Shown: in pieces, positions 28,126-36,857 of the stretch
Numbering within the stretch: the first letter of the stretch is position 1
Layout of the letters: every line of letters starts with the position of its first letter
Origin: Rhizobium giardinii bv. giardinii H152
GTDB lineage: Bacteria; Pseudomonadota; Alphaproteobacteria; Rhizobiales; Rhizobiaceae
Assembly: GCF_000379605.1 (NCBI RefSeq)
Contig: NZ_KB902680.1
Span: 248,186 to 312,185, forward strand
DNA: 64,000 bases
Direction of reading: 5' to 3'
Notes under the pieces: generated by a model
The model's input: only the letters and a program-made list of their open reading frames with translations
Database searches by the model: none
What the model was told of the DNA's origin: nothing
Translations under genes and position numbers: made by a program

Positions 28126-29454
28126 TCAGATGTTGGACTGCAATACCTTGCGGATGCCGTCGATCAACTCATCGATCTGCGCCTTCGTGATGATCAGTGG
28201 CGGCGAAAGCGCGATGATATCGCCGGTGGTGCGGATGAGATAGCCGCTCTCATAGGCCTTCAGGAAGGCCGAGAAGGCACGTTTGGTCGGCTCGCCGGCG
28301 ATCGGTGCAAGCTCGATGGCGCCGATCAGGCCGATATTGCGGATCTCGATGACGTTCGGGCAGTCCTTCAGCGAATGCAGCGCGTCGGCCCAGTAGGGAG
28401 CGAGCTCGGCTCCGCGCGTCAGCAGACCCTCGTCGCGGTAAGTGTCTAGCGTGCCGAGAGCGGCGGCACAGGCAATCGGATTGCCGGAATAGGTGTAGCC
28501 GTGGAAGAACTCGATCATGTGCTCCGGGCCGCTCATGAAGGCGTCGTGGATTTCCGAGGTGACGAAGACGGCACCCATCGGAATGACGCCGTTGGTCAGG
28601 CCCTTGGCGGTAACGATCATGTCCGGCTTCACATCGAAATACTGCGCTGCGAATGGTGCGCCGAGACGGCCATAGCCGGTGATGACCTCGTCGAAGATCA
28701 GGAGGATGCCATGCTTGGTGCAGATGTCGCGCAGCTTCTGCAGGTAGCCCTTCGGCGGGATCAGCACGCCGGTCGAGCCCGCGACCGGCTCGACGATGAC
28801 CGCGGCAATGGTCGAGGCGTCATGCAGCGTGACGATGCGTTCCAGTTCCGTGGCAAGATCGGCGCCGTGTTCCGGCTCGCCCTTGGTGAAGGCGTTCTTT
28901 TCAGGCAGGTGGGTGTGCGGCAGATGATCGACACCGGTCAGCAGCGTGCCGAACATCTTGCGGTTGGTAACGATGCCGCCGACGGAAATGCCGCCGAAGT
29001 TGACGCCGTGATAGCCGCGTTCACGGCCGATCAGACGGGTGCGCGAGCCATTGCCCTTTACCTTGTGGTAGGCGAGCGCCACCTTTAACGCGGTTTCCAC
29101 CGATTCCGAGCCGGAGTTGGTATAAAGGACGTGTTCCATGCCGTCTGGCGCAATGTCGATCAGGCGGTTCGCCAGCTCGAAGGCTTTGGGATGGCCAAGC
29201 TGGAAAGCCGGCGCGTAGTCGAGTTCACCCGCCTGTTGCTGAATGGCTTCGGTGATCAGCGGCCGACAGTGACCGGCGTTGACGCACCACAGGCCCGCCG
29301 TGCCGTCAAGCACCTGGCGGCCGTCATGGGTCGTGTAGTGCATGTCCTTCGCCTTGACGAACATGCGCGGTTCTTTCTTGTACTGCCGGTTGGCCGTGAA
29401 CGGCATCCAGAAGGCGCGCAGGTCGTTGGGCGTGGCGTTAAGGCGGTTCGACAT
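28126..29454 (-). CDS. Beta-alanine/omega-amino acid:pyruvate aminotransferase
   Basis: A 442-residue class III PLP aminotransferase. RAFWMPFTANRQYKKEPRMFVKAKDMHY near the start, YTNSGSESVETALKVALAYH (about 110-129), ERGYHGVNFGGISVGGI, LIFDEVITGYGR (PLP Asp about 258) and TAKGLTNGVIPMGAVFV (lysine about 287) closely resemble beta-alanine:pyruvate transaminases. The start at 29454 is the first Met. A GntR-type operator candidate lies about 65 bases upstream. Confidence 0.92.
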   Translation of the reverse strand: MSNRLNATPNDLRAFWMPFTANRQYKKEPRMFVKAKDMHYTTHDGRQVLDGTAGLWCVNAGHCRPLITEAIQQQAGELDYAPAFQLGHPKAFELANRLIDIAPDGMEHVLYTNSGSESVETALKVALAYHKVKGNGSRTRLIGRERGYHGVNFGGISVGGIVTNRKMFGTLLTGVDHLPHTHLPEKNAFTKGEPEHGADLATELERIVTLHDASTIAAVIVEPVAGSTGVLIPPKGYLQKLRDICTKHGILLIFDEVITGYGRLGAPFAAQYFDVKPDMIVTAKGLTNGVIPMGAVFVTSEIHDAFMSGPEHMIEFFHGYTYSGNPIACAAALGTLDTYRDEGLLTRGAELAPYWADALHSLKDCPNVIEIRNIGLIGAIELAPIAGEPTKRAFSAFLKAYESGYLIRTTGDIIALSPPLIITKAQIDELIDGIRKVLQSNI

Positions 29455-29517
29455 CGTGTACTCCGTGGCGTTTTTCGGTGGCTAAATCCAGGTGGATGAA
29501 GCGGAATCTTTACCTGA

Positions 29518-29528
29518 TGGTCAAACTA
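29518..29528. promoter_or_regulatory. FadR-type GntR operator candidate
   Basis: TGGTCAAACTA fits the FadR-subfamily GntR half-site pattern TNGTNNNACNA. It is embedded in a 19-base near-palindrome CTGATGGTCAAACTATCAG (29514-29532, one mismatch pair). It lies upstream of the minus-strand aminotransferase gene; no GntR gene is in the window. Confidence 0.4.
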
Positions 29529-29707
29529 TCAGGGCGCCTTTCAGCGTCAAGCCTTGGTCCGATACGGTCAGACGCGTTTCATGGCTGCAAGGAGGCCACG
29601 GATTCCTCATTCGCAGCCGGCCGAGGCAAGACTTGTTGCGCTGCATTTTCTGAAGTTTAACCTGTTTGCCGGAGAGTGGCGCCGCGTTCCCGAAACCTGG
29701 GCTCAGG

Positions 29708-31984
29708 ATGGAAATCTTGCCAAAACTTCCGGCCGGTCTGGCGCTTGCGCTTCTCGTCGCCCTTACGGCGCCGGCGTATGCAGCCGACATGATTGCCGAC
29801 GGCACTTTTGAAAAGGGCGAAGACGGCTTCTGGGCAGCCGGCGGCGTCGCGCTTTCGCGCGAGCGCGGAAAATTATGTGCCGATATCGAAGCCGGGGGGG
29901 AGCCATGGGACCGCTTGCTCGGCGTCAACGACCTGCAATTTGCCGTCGGCACGTCCTATCGGCTGAGGATGACGACTGAGGGCGATGAGGAGCGCATTTT
30001 CCCGGTGCTGATCCAGCGCAGTGCCGAGCCGTGGACGGCACAGGCAACGTTCACCGTCGGAACCCAGGCAGGGCAGGAGGGATTTTCGACGGTTTTCGGG
30101 GCGACCGAAGCTGAACCTGCGCAGATCATTTTCCATCTCGGCGGCGCCGAAAGGCCCTGGCAGCTTTGCCTCGATGACGTAGCGATCAGCGAAGCCACGC
30201 CCGAAGAGACTGTGGCCGCGGCGAAAAAGGTGGCACGCGGCCTGCCGGCGCTGGTCAATCAGACCGGTTATTTCCTCGATGGGCCGAAGCGGGCGACAAT
30301 TCTGTCGGAAGCCGCCAAACCGCTGGCATTCAAGCTTGAGGACACGCATGGCATGGTGGTTGGCGAGGGCATGACTTCGCCTGCCGGTTTCGATGAAACG
30401 GTTGGAGCCGACACGCAGATTGTCGATTTTTCCGCTTTCGCGACAGCCGGCGAGGGCTACCGCGTGGTTGTCGGCGGAAGGAAGAGCTATCCGTTTTCCA
30501 TCGGCCATGACGTCTACGGAAAATTGCGCGTCGATGCGCTCTCCTGGTTTTATCCGCAGCGCAGCGGCATCGAGATCAAGGGCGATATTGCCGGAGCGGC
30601 CTATGCCCGGCCGGCAGGTCATGCTCAGGCAAGTCCCAATGAGGGCGACAGCCGGGTGACGTGCCTGACAGGAAAGGTGGCCGCGGAACTCTACGGCAAG
30701 GACTGGACCTGCGACTTTACTCTCGACGTCTCCGGTGGCTGGTACGACGCCGGCGACCAGGGCAAATACGTGGTCAACGGCGGTATTGCGGCGGCGCAGC
30801 TTCTCGGCACATTTGAGCGCGGTTTGATCTACGGGAAGGGGGCTTCGCCGGTGATCAGCGACAGCCTGTCGCGCATTCCGGAAAACGGAAACGGCATCCC
30901 CGATATTCTCGACGAGGCCCGCTGGGAACTCGAATTCCTGATGAAGATGACGGTACCGGACGGCCACCCCTTGGCCGGCATGGCGCATCACAAGGTGCAC
31001 GATACGAAATGGACCGGAGTGCCGATGCTGCCGCATCTGGATCCGGAAGAGCGGGCCTTGCATCGCCCTTCGACTGCCGCAACGCTTGACCTTGCGGCGG
31101 CGGCAGCGCAGGGCGCCCGGCTGTTTGCGCCCTACGACGCGGCATTCGCTGAAAAGCTGCTGGCCGCCGCGAAAAAGGCGTGGCTCGCCGCCGCTGCTAA
31201 TCCGGTGCTCTATGCGCCGAGGTCGGATGGCCTGCAGGGCGGCGGCGACTACGACGACACTGATATTGCGGACGAAACCTATTGGGCCGCAGCGGAGCTC
31301 TACCTGACTACCGGCGAAGCCGAGTATCTTTCAGACCTGAAGACCTCGGTCTATTGGGCAGGGCCGGTCTTTCCGGCCATCGGCGCGTTCAACTGGCGCA
31401 GCGTGGCCGGCCTTGGCCGTCTCGATCTGGCGCTCTATGGCGACATGCTGCCCGAGGAGGACAGGGCGATGATCCGCGGTTCCGTCGTCGCGGCTGCGAA
31501 AAGCTTCCTTGGCCTGCAGAAGAAGGAGCCCTTCGGGCACATCTATCGGCCGGCCAACAACCGGTATGACTGGGGATCCAACCAGCTTATCCTGCAAAAC
31601 ATGATCGTCGTCTCGGCTGGGTACGACCTGACAGGCGAAAAGCGGTTCCTCGATGGCGTGCGCGAGAGCATGGACTACATCTTCGGGCGCAATGCGATGA
31701 ACATGTCCTATGTCACCGGCTATGGCAGCGTCTTTGCGAAGAACCAGCATAGCCGTTGGTATGCCCATCAGGTCGATGACACACTGCCCAATCCGCCAGT
31801 CGGGACACTGGCCGGCGGACCGAATTCGACGCTGGTCGATGACGTGTCGAAGGCCAGGCTCAAGGGCTGCGCGCCGCAGATTTGCTATGTCGATGACATC
31901 ATGGCCTGGGGGGCCAACGAAATGGCTATCAATTGGAATGCGCCGCTGGTCTATATCGCCTCCTTCCTGGCGGATGCGCGATGA
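29708..31984 (+). CDS. Secreted GH9 endoglucanase with N-terminal carbohydrate-binding-like region
   Basis: A 758-residue secreted protein. Signal peptide MEILPKLPAGLALALLVALTAPAYA. Residues about 27-165 look like a CBM4/9-type beta-sandwich (DMIADGTFEKGEDGFWAAGG...PWQLCLDDVAI). An Ig-like CelD_N segment follows (about 182-275, LVNQTGYFLDGPKRATI). The GH9 (alpha/alpha)6 barrel has the catalytic base pair in SGGWYDAGDQGKYVVNGG (about 346-363). The second GH9 signature is perfect, YVDDIMAWGANEMAINWNA (about 731-749), with the proton-donor Glu. The first signature reads YGSVFAKNQHSRWYAH, with HSR where HHR is usual. Its stop overlaps the next gene (ATGA). Confidence 0.9.
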   Translation: MEILPKLPAGLALALLVALTAPAYAADMIADGTFEKGEDGFWAAGGVALSRERGKLCADIEAGGEPWDRLLGVNDLQFAVGTSYRLRMTTEGDEERIFPVLIQRSAEPWTAQATFTVGTQAGQEGFSTVFGATEAEPAQIIFHLGGAERPWQLCLDDVAISEATPEETVAAAKKVARGLPALVNQTGYFLDGPKRATILSEAAKPLAFKLEDTHGMVVGEGMTSPAGFDETVGADTQIVDFSAFATAGEGYRVVVGGRKSYPFSIGHDVYGKLRVDALSWFYPQRSGIEIKGDIAGAAYARPAGHAQASPNEGDSRVTCLTGKVAAELYGKDWTCDFTLDVSGGWYDAGDQGKYVVNGGIAAAQLLGTFERGLIYGKGASPVISDSLSRIPENGNGIPDILDEARWELEFLMKMTVPDGHPLAGMAHHKVHDTKWTGVPMLPHLDPEERALHRPSTAATLDLAAAAAQGARLFAPYDAAFAEKLLAAAKKAWLAAAANPVLYAPRSDGLQGGGDYDDTDIADETYWAAAELYLTTGEAEYLSDLKTSVYWAGPVFPAIGAFNWRSVAGLGRLDLALYGDMLPEEDRAMIRGSVVAAAKSFLGLQKKEPFGHIYRPANNRYDWGSNQLILQNMIVVSAGYDLTGEKRFLDGVRESMDYIFGRNAMNMSYVTGYGSVFAKNQHSRWYAHQVDDTLPNPPVGTLAGGPNSTLVDDVSKARLKGCAPQICYVDDIMAWGANEMAINWNAPLVYIASFLADAR

Positions 31985-33135
31985 GTGGACAGACAGGCAT
32001 CGCCTTCATCGGCACGGGTTTCGTCGCCGATTACTACATGACGACGCTGGCAAATCACCCGCAGTTGCGGCTGGCCGGCGTTTGGGACATCGACCCTGCG
32101 CGACTGCAGCAGTTCCGCAGCTATTGGAACGTCCGCGCCTATGCGTCCGAAGCGGAGCTACTGGCGGACCCGGCCATTGCCATCATCGTCAACCTGACGC
32201 CGCCGGAGAGTCATCATGCCGTCAACAGGGCGGCGCTGCTCGCGCGCAAGCATGTCTATTGCGAGAAACCCTTGGCGATGACGGTGGAGGAGGCGCGGGA
32301 ACTGGTCCAACTGGCAAATGAAAAGGGATTGGTGCTCGCCGGCGCGCCCGCCAACGCGCTCAGCGATGCACGGGCGCATTGCGCAGAAATCCTTAGCTCC
32401 GGTGTCATCGGCACACCGCGCCTCGCTTACGCGGAAATGGAGGACGGTCCGGTTTTCCTGGACAAATGGCAGCAATGGCGCAGTCGGTCCGGTGCGAAAT
32501 GGCCCGCGGTTCACGAATTCGAAATCGGCTGCACCCTGGAACATGCGGGCTATGCGACAAGCTGGCTCGTATCGCTGTTCGGACCAGTGGCCAAAGTCGC
32601 GGCGTTTTCCGCGCTCACCTTTCCCCACAAGGGGCCGGGTACTGAAAATCTTGCGCTCGGGCCGGATTTTTCCGTCGGCTGCCTGACATTCCGCTCCGGT
32701 CTCGTCGCCCGTCTCACCAGCGGACTTGCCATGCCGCGCGATCGCTCGCTGACGATCGTTGGCGACAAGGGCACGATCGCCGTGCGCGATCTCTGGGATA
32801 ACCGCTCGCCCATCCATGTCGAGCTGGCGGGCGCTCGACGGCCGCTGCTTCATCGCCTGATTGACCGCCTGGAGTGGCAATTCCAGCGGAAATTTGCGTT
32901 TCGCCTGATTGCTGGCAAACCGATCGCTTATCCGCGTGCATCGGAGAAGAATGCTTTGCCGGCCTATCCCTCGCAGATCGATTTCATGCGCGGGATTGCC
33001 GTGCAGGCCGATGCGATCCGGCAAGGCGCCAAGCCATTCTTTTCCGGAGAGACCGCGCTTCACCTGACGGATATCGCTCTGGCGCTGAATGCCGGCAAGC
33101 GGGATCACACTCCGAGCGGCTACGATGCCGGCTGA
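31981..33135 (+). CDS. Gfo/Idh/MocA-family oxidoreductase
   Basis: A 384-residue NAD(P)-dependent sugar oxidoreductase-type protein. Rossmann motif GIAFIGTGFVADYYMTTL (about 6-23) and the family EKP motif in VYCEKPLAMTVEEAREL (Lys about 98) are present. Its ATG overlaps the endoglucanase stop, so translation is coupled. This suggests a role in handling a product of the glucanase or in polysaccharide metabolism. The 3' end overlaps the convergent gene by 16 bases. Confidence 0.88.
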   Translation: MSGQTGIAFIGTGFVADYYMTTLANHPQLRLAGVWDIDPARLQQFRSYWNVRAYASEAELLADPAIAIIVNLTPPESHHAVNRAALLARKHVYCEKPLAMTVEEARELVQLANEKGLVLAGAPANALSDARAHCAEILSSGVIGTPRLAYAEMEDGPVFLDKWQQWRSRSGAKWPAVHEFEIGCTLEHAGYATSWLVSLFGPVAKVAAFSALTFPHKGPGTENLALGPDFSVGCLTFRSGLVARLTSGLAMPRDRSLTIVGDKGTIAVRDLWDNRSPIHVELAGARRPLLHRLIDRLEWQFQRKFAFRLIAGKPIAYPRASEKNALPAYPSQIDFMRGIAVQADAIRQGAKPFFSGETALHLTDIALALNAGKRDHTPSGYDAG

Positions 33136-34193
33136 GCCAACACGGTTTCGATGATTTCCAGTGCCGCGATGTTTGCGCTCAGCGGCATCAGCGGATGCTC
33201 GTGTTTTCCCTCGAGGATGGCCTTGCTTGCCGCTTCGATTTCGAATTGCAGTCCCTTGCCGGGGAAATCGTGATCGTGGACCGTCAGGCCAGGCAGGGGC
33301 AGCTTGCGGGCCACCTTGCCGGCGAACAGCACCAGGCGGCTCGAGCCGGCCGGGATCGCCAGATGACGGGCAACAGGATTTTTCGTGACGATGATTCGGG
33401 TTGCCCGCAGGAATGGCGCGTCGATCACAAGGCTTCCTTCGTCACCGTCAATGATGAAGCGATTGCTGCCATTGCGATCGAATGCGCAGGCGAGGGAGGC
33501 ATCGAAACCGGGATAGTTCAATTGGATCTCGGCTGACATGTCGACACCCGTTGGTGCGGCGCGCCACCGCCCGCTCACCGCCTGCGGAAAACCGAACAAG
33601 GCCAGCGTCAGCCCGACGGGATAGACACCAAGGTCAAAAAGCGAGCCGCCGCCGAGCGCTTTCGAGAAGAAGCGACTGTTCAGGTCGAGCGTTCTCGCAT
33701 AGGCGAGTTCCGCGCGAATGCCGGTGACGGAACCGATCGCGTTGTCGGCGATAAGGCTGCGCAGCCGGTCGATCGCCGGCAGGAACACGGGCCAGAGAGC
33801 CTCCATGGCGAATGTCTTCATTTCTCCGGCCAGTTCGGCCAGACGCCGTGCCTCTGCCGATGCCATCACCAGCGGCTTTTCGACAAGGACTGGCTTTTTG
33901 GCGCGTAGCAGTAATTGCGCCTGTTCGAAATGGGCGGTGTTCGGCGTCGCCAGATAGACGGCGTCTATTTGCGCGTCAGTTGCCAAGGCTTCGATACTGG
34001 GGAGAACCCGCAGCCCGCCGACGCGCTGCGAGAACGCGGCGGCTGCTTCGGCCGTCCGCGAGCACACGGCAACAAGCTCGGCATTGCCGGCCAAGCGGAT
34101 GTCCTGGGCAAAGCTGGAGGCAATAGTACCGGTCCCGAGCACCGCCCATCTGACCGTGGACGGCGACAGCCGGTTCTGAGAGGTCGTGTTCAT
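33120..34193 (-). CDS. Gfo/Idh/MocA-family oxidoreductase (second, convergent)
   Basis: A 357-residue protein. WAVLGTGTIASSFAQDI (about 16-32) is the nucleotide-binding loop, and VLVEKPLVMASAEARRL (Lys about 102) the EKP motif. LGGGSLFDLGVYPVGLTLALFG (about 180-201) is the usual C-terminal domain opening of glucose-fructose oxidoreductase-like/trans-1,2-dihydrobenzenediol dehydrogenase-like members. The ATG at 34193 is preceded by AGGATCGG. Only distantly similar to its neighbour, so not a recent duplication. Confidence 0.87.
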   Translation of the reverse strand: MNTTSQNRLSPSTVRWAVLGTGTIASSFAQDIRLAGNAELVAVCSRTAEAAAAFSQRVGGLRVLPSIEALATDAQIDAVYLATPNTAHFEQAQLLLRAKKPVLVEKPLVMASAEARRLAELAGEMKTFAMEALWPVFLPAIDRLRSLIADNAIGSVTGIRAELAYARTLDLNSRFFSKALGGGSLFDLGVYPVGLTLALFGFPQAVSGRWRAAPTGVDMSAEIQLNYPGFDASLACAFDRNGSNRFIIDGDEGSLVIDAPFLRATRIIVTKNPVARHLAIPAGSSRLVLFAGKVARKLPLPGLTVHDHDFPGKGLQFEIEAASKAILEGKHEHPLMPLSANIAALEIIETVLAQPAS

Positions 34194-34516
34194 GGCGCCG
34201 ATCCTGCACGGCAAGTCTCAAAGTCGCGTAAACATCGGCACATCGGGCTCTCGCCGGCGACGGCATGAGTCGTGCAACCTTTTCGAGCGAGCCGGAGACT
34301 GTTTCGGCAGAGGAGGGCATGGGGAGGAGGCGAACGACCGCCACTCTTGCTGACGATCACCGCTGCCGGTGAGGCGCCGCTACAGAAGGGGCACGGCACG
34401 TCAAGTCGGGCCTGCTGCAGAACATGTGGATGGGCGCAGAGCCAAGGAGAAGAAATAGGCTTGGCGGACGCGGCTGGTGAAAACAGGGACCGGCGAGCGG
34501 CCGGCCCCCATTGGTG
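34194..34516. other. Intergenic stretch without a supported gene
   Basis: This 323-base stretch separates the minus-strand oxidoreductase from nolR. Open frames in it are of the antisense or low-complexity kind, with no family resemblance and no ribosome site. It would hold the oxidoreductase promoter and the nolR terminator; I see no convincing hairpin with a T-run. Confidence 0.5.
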
Positions 34517-34858
34517 TCAGGCGGTACGGCGCTGCGCGACCTTTTCGGCCGGGGCGGCTTCTTCGCCATAGATTTCCGTCAGTGTTTTCAACACTTTCAG
34601 GACAGCGTCCGAGGAGCTTGAATAGTAGATAGTCTGCGCATCCCGCCGAGTAGTGACGAGATTTTGGGCACGCAGTTTCGAGAGATGTTGCGACAGGGCA
34701 GATTGGCTGAGGCCGACCTGGTTTGCCAACGCGCCGACTGCCATTTCCTGGTCCACCAGTGAACGCAGAATCAGCAGACGCTTCGGGTTTGCCATGGCCG
34801 ACAGAAACTCCGCAGCTATTTCAGCCTTGCCGTGTTTCTGAGGAGAGATCGTTTGCAT
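34517..34858 (-). CDS. nolR: NolR, ArsR-type global regulator
   Basis: A 113-residue winged-helix repressor. The segment AEIAAEFLSAMANPKRLLILRSLVDQEMAVGALANQVGLS-QSALSQHLSKLRAQNLVTTRRDAQTIYYSSSSDAVLKVL is very close to NolR of Sinorhizobium and Rhizobium, which represses nod genes and affects plasmid transfer and stress functions. ArsR metal-binding Cys residues are absent, as in NolR. A site fitting the NolR consensus lies 57 bases upstream. Confidence is high for the family and good for orthology. Confidence 0.9.
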   Translation of the reverse strand: MQTISPQKHGKAEIAAEFLSAMANPKRLLILRSLVDQEMAVGALANQVGLSQSALSQHLSKLRAQNLVTTRRDAQTIYYSSSSDAVLKVLKTLTEIYGEEAAPAEKVAQRRTA

Positions 34859-34914
34859 TCCGTACTCCGTGCGAGGTTCACATCACGCTTGGTTATGATT
34901 GTGAATAAGCGATA

Positions 34915-34930
34915 ATTAGACGTGATGAAT
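34915..34930. promoter_or_regulatory. Candidate NolR autoregulatory site
   Basis: ATTAG-ACGTGATGA-AT fits the reported NolR motif (A/T)TTAG-N9-A(T/A). It is upstream of the nolR start in the region where NolR is known to repress its own promoter in Sinorhizobium. The match is to a short degenerate consensus. Confidence 0.6.
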
Positions 34931-34977
34931 AAAAGCACAACCTCCTACTGTAAGAATTCGGGGTAGGTAGAGTAAAT

Positions 34978-35721
34978 TTAACCGTAAAGTTTCACCAGCA
35001 TCATGCGCAGTTCAGCCGCGGATTGCAATGGCGCATCGTATTCCAGTCTCTTTAATTGATCGCCAGAGGCGAGATCGACCCCGGCCGCATCGAGACCGCA
35101 GATTCGCCAGTCCGTTCCTTCTGCCTTGCAATAGAGCTGTGCATAACGGCTTGCCGCGTCGGAATGGTCGTTGTTCATGTGCTCGATCGCACGCTCTTCC
35201 GCCGCTGCCAAATCGTCGATTGCCGGCGAGCGAATGAGTAGGTCTTCGCCATCAAGCGCATAGGCCCGGCCAAAGCCGCCATTGAGGCTGGCCTTCAGCG
35301 GCCGCAGCCTGAAAAAGGCAAAGTCCGGAAAGTCGATATAAAGCTCCGATTTCGGATGGCGGCGGACGAAACGCGCGCGAATACGGGCATGGCCGTCGCC
35401 GTCGCGGTCGACTTTCTCTGCTTCGCACTGAACAGTCAGACGCGGGTGCGCGAGGGGGTCGCCCTTGCCGATCTCTCCGGCAAGCAGCGAGCAGCGACGA
35501 TCAGCGGATAGCGCCTGGGTATGAGTCGACAGGGCAGAAACCAGAATGACCGGTGTTCCATCCGTATCGATGCCGAGAAGCACACGGCTGACGAAGGGAA
35601 AACCGTTGCTTTCCGGCTCGATGACGGCGAGAGCGGCACTCCGGGCGGAGCGCAGGAGGATGCGGGCAAGCTTGCGCGCTTCGTCGTCGGTTTCGCGCAG
35701 CACGGAGGGTTTCTCGGCCAT
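34978..35721 (-). CDS. HugZ-like heme-utilisation/FMN split-barrel protein
   Basis: A 247-residue protein. The N-terminal half is a pyridoxamine-phosphate-oxidase-like split barrel (ILLRSARSAALAVIEPESNGFPFVSRVLLGIDTDGTPVILVSALSTHTQAL, about 22-72). The C-terminal half is a DUF2470-type domain with EERAIEHMNNDHSDAASRYAQLYC (about 176-199). This is the layout of the HugZ/HutZ heme-oxygenase group, where a His in the C-terminal domain binds heme. It could also be a general flavin-binding member. It sits downstream of choXWV, 86 bases after choV. Confidence 0.75.
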   Translation of the reverse strand: MAEKPSVLRETDDEARKLARILLRSARSAALAVIEPESNGFPFVSRVLLGIDTDGTPVILVSALSTHTQALSADRRCSLLAGEIGKGDPLAHPRLTVQCEAEKVDRDGDGHARIRARFVRRHPKSELYIDFPDFAFFRLRPLKASLNGGFGRAYALDGEDLLIRSPAIDDLAAAEERAIEHMNNDHSDAASRYAQLYCKAEGTDWRICGLDAAGVDLASGDQLKRLEYDAPLQSAAELRMMLVKLYG

Positions 35722-35747
35722 CGGATTGCCTCATGTCTGGAATGCGA

Positions 35748-35779
35748 GACGCCCGGAAACTGTTGTCTCCCCGGGCGTC
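35748..35779 (-). terminator. Hairpin after choV, weak terminator candidate
   Basis: A 9-base perfect stem GACGCCCGG/CCGGGCGTC with a 14-base loop, 29 bases past the choV stop in the minus direction. No T-run follows on the minus strand, so it may only slow polymerase or stabilise mRNA before the HugZ-like gene. Confidence 0.3.
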
Positions 35780-35807
35780 CTTTATACTGGCATTCGGGCT
35801 GATCCGG

Positions 35808-36857
35808 TCAACTTCTGTTGCGGTGCCGGGTCAAACCTTCCACGACGTTCTGGGCATTGATGGTGCCGACGACGGCGCCGTTGTCGACGACGCCGATGCT
35901 GCCCGGCTGGCGCGACATCGCGTCGAGGATGTCGATCAGCGGCGTTGTCGGCTTGGCGGTCGCCGTCACGCCAACTGCGCCGTCAGCGCGGTTGACGCCC
36001 TGTTGCATCACGTCCATCGCCGTCAGCATCGTAATCGGGTTCATGTGCTGGACGAAGTCGGCGACGTACTGGTTGGCCGGGCTCTTGACGATTTCCTGCG
36101 GCGTGCCGCACTGGATGATGCGACCGCCCTCCATGATGGCGATGCGGTTACCGATCCGGAAGGCTTCGTCGAGATCGTGGCTGACGAAGAGGATGGTCTT
36201 CTTCAACCGGCGCTGGAATTCCAGGAGTTCATCCTGCAGGCGGGTGCGGATCAGCGGATCGAGCGCCGAGAACGGTTCGTCCATCAGCAGGATGGGCGCG
36301 CCGGTGGCAAAGGCGCGGGCAAGACCGACGCGCTGCTGCATGCCGCCGGACAGTTCCTTGACCTGCCGACCGGCCCACTTCGTCAGGTTGACCAGTTCCA
36401 GCTGTTCACCAACACGCTTCTTGCGCTCGTTCTCCGGTACGCCGGCCAATTCCAGCCCGAAGCCGACATTGTCCTCCACAGTGCGCCATGGCAGCAAAGC
36501 GAACTGCTGGAACACCATCGAGACGTCGTGCATGCGGAAGTCACGCAGCGCTTTGGCGCTGGTTTTGTAGGGGTTGATCGTTCCGTGCCCGGTCTTCACC
36601 TGCACTTCGCCGCGCACCACCGGGGCAAGGCCGTTGACGGCGCGCAAAAGTGTCGACTTGCCCGATCCGGACAGCCCCATCAGCACCAGAATTTCGCCTT
36701 CGGTGATCGTCAGCGAGGCATTGGCAACACCGAGCACCAGACCGGTCGCGGCGCCGATCTCGTCGCGGGTCTTGCCCTGATCGACCATGGCGATGGCCGC
36801 TTCCGGCTTGTTGCCGAAGACGATATCGACATTCTTGAAAACGACGGCGTCGGTCAT
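35808..36857 (-). CDS. choV: Choline ABC transporter ATP-binding protein
   Basis: A 349-residue ABC ATPase of the ProV/OpuAA group. Walker A MGLSGSGKSTLLRAVNG (about 60-76), signature KELSGGMQQRVGLARAFA (about 165-182), Walker B ILLMDEPFSALD (about 187-198) and the switch His in SHDLDEAF. A CBS-like tail (about 290-345) follows, as in ChoV. The ATG overlaps the choW stop (ATGA). Confidence 0.93.
   Translation of the reverse strand: MTDAVVFKNVDIVFGNKPEAAIAMVDQGKTRDEIGAATGLVLGVANASLTITEGEILVLMGLSGSGKSTLLRAVNGLAPVVRGEVQVKTGHGTINPYKTSAKALRDFRMHDVSMVFQQFALLPWRTVEDNVGFGLELAGVPENERKKRVGEQLELVNLTKWAGRQVKELSGGMQQRVGLARAFATGAPILLMDEPFSALDPLIRTRLQDELLEFQRRLKKTILFVSHDLDEAFRIGNRIAIMEGGRIIQCGTPQEIVKSPANQYVADFVQHMNPITMLTAMDVMQQGVNRADGAVGVTATAKPTTPLIDILDAMSRQPGSIGVVDNGAVVGTINAQNVVEGLTRHRNRS

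Noticed and set aside
33120-33135. Overlap of the two convergent Gfo/Idh/MocA genes taken as a recent inverted duplication
   Set aside because: The two proteins differ throughout outside the family motifs; tail-to-tail overlap of 16 bases is ordinary in compact genomes.
34272-34571. Plus-strand frame between the second oxidoreductase and nolR
   Set aside because: It runs into the nolR coding region, has unusual composition (Ala, Gly, Arg, Cys) and no ribosome site.
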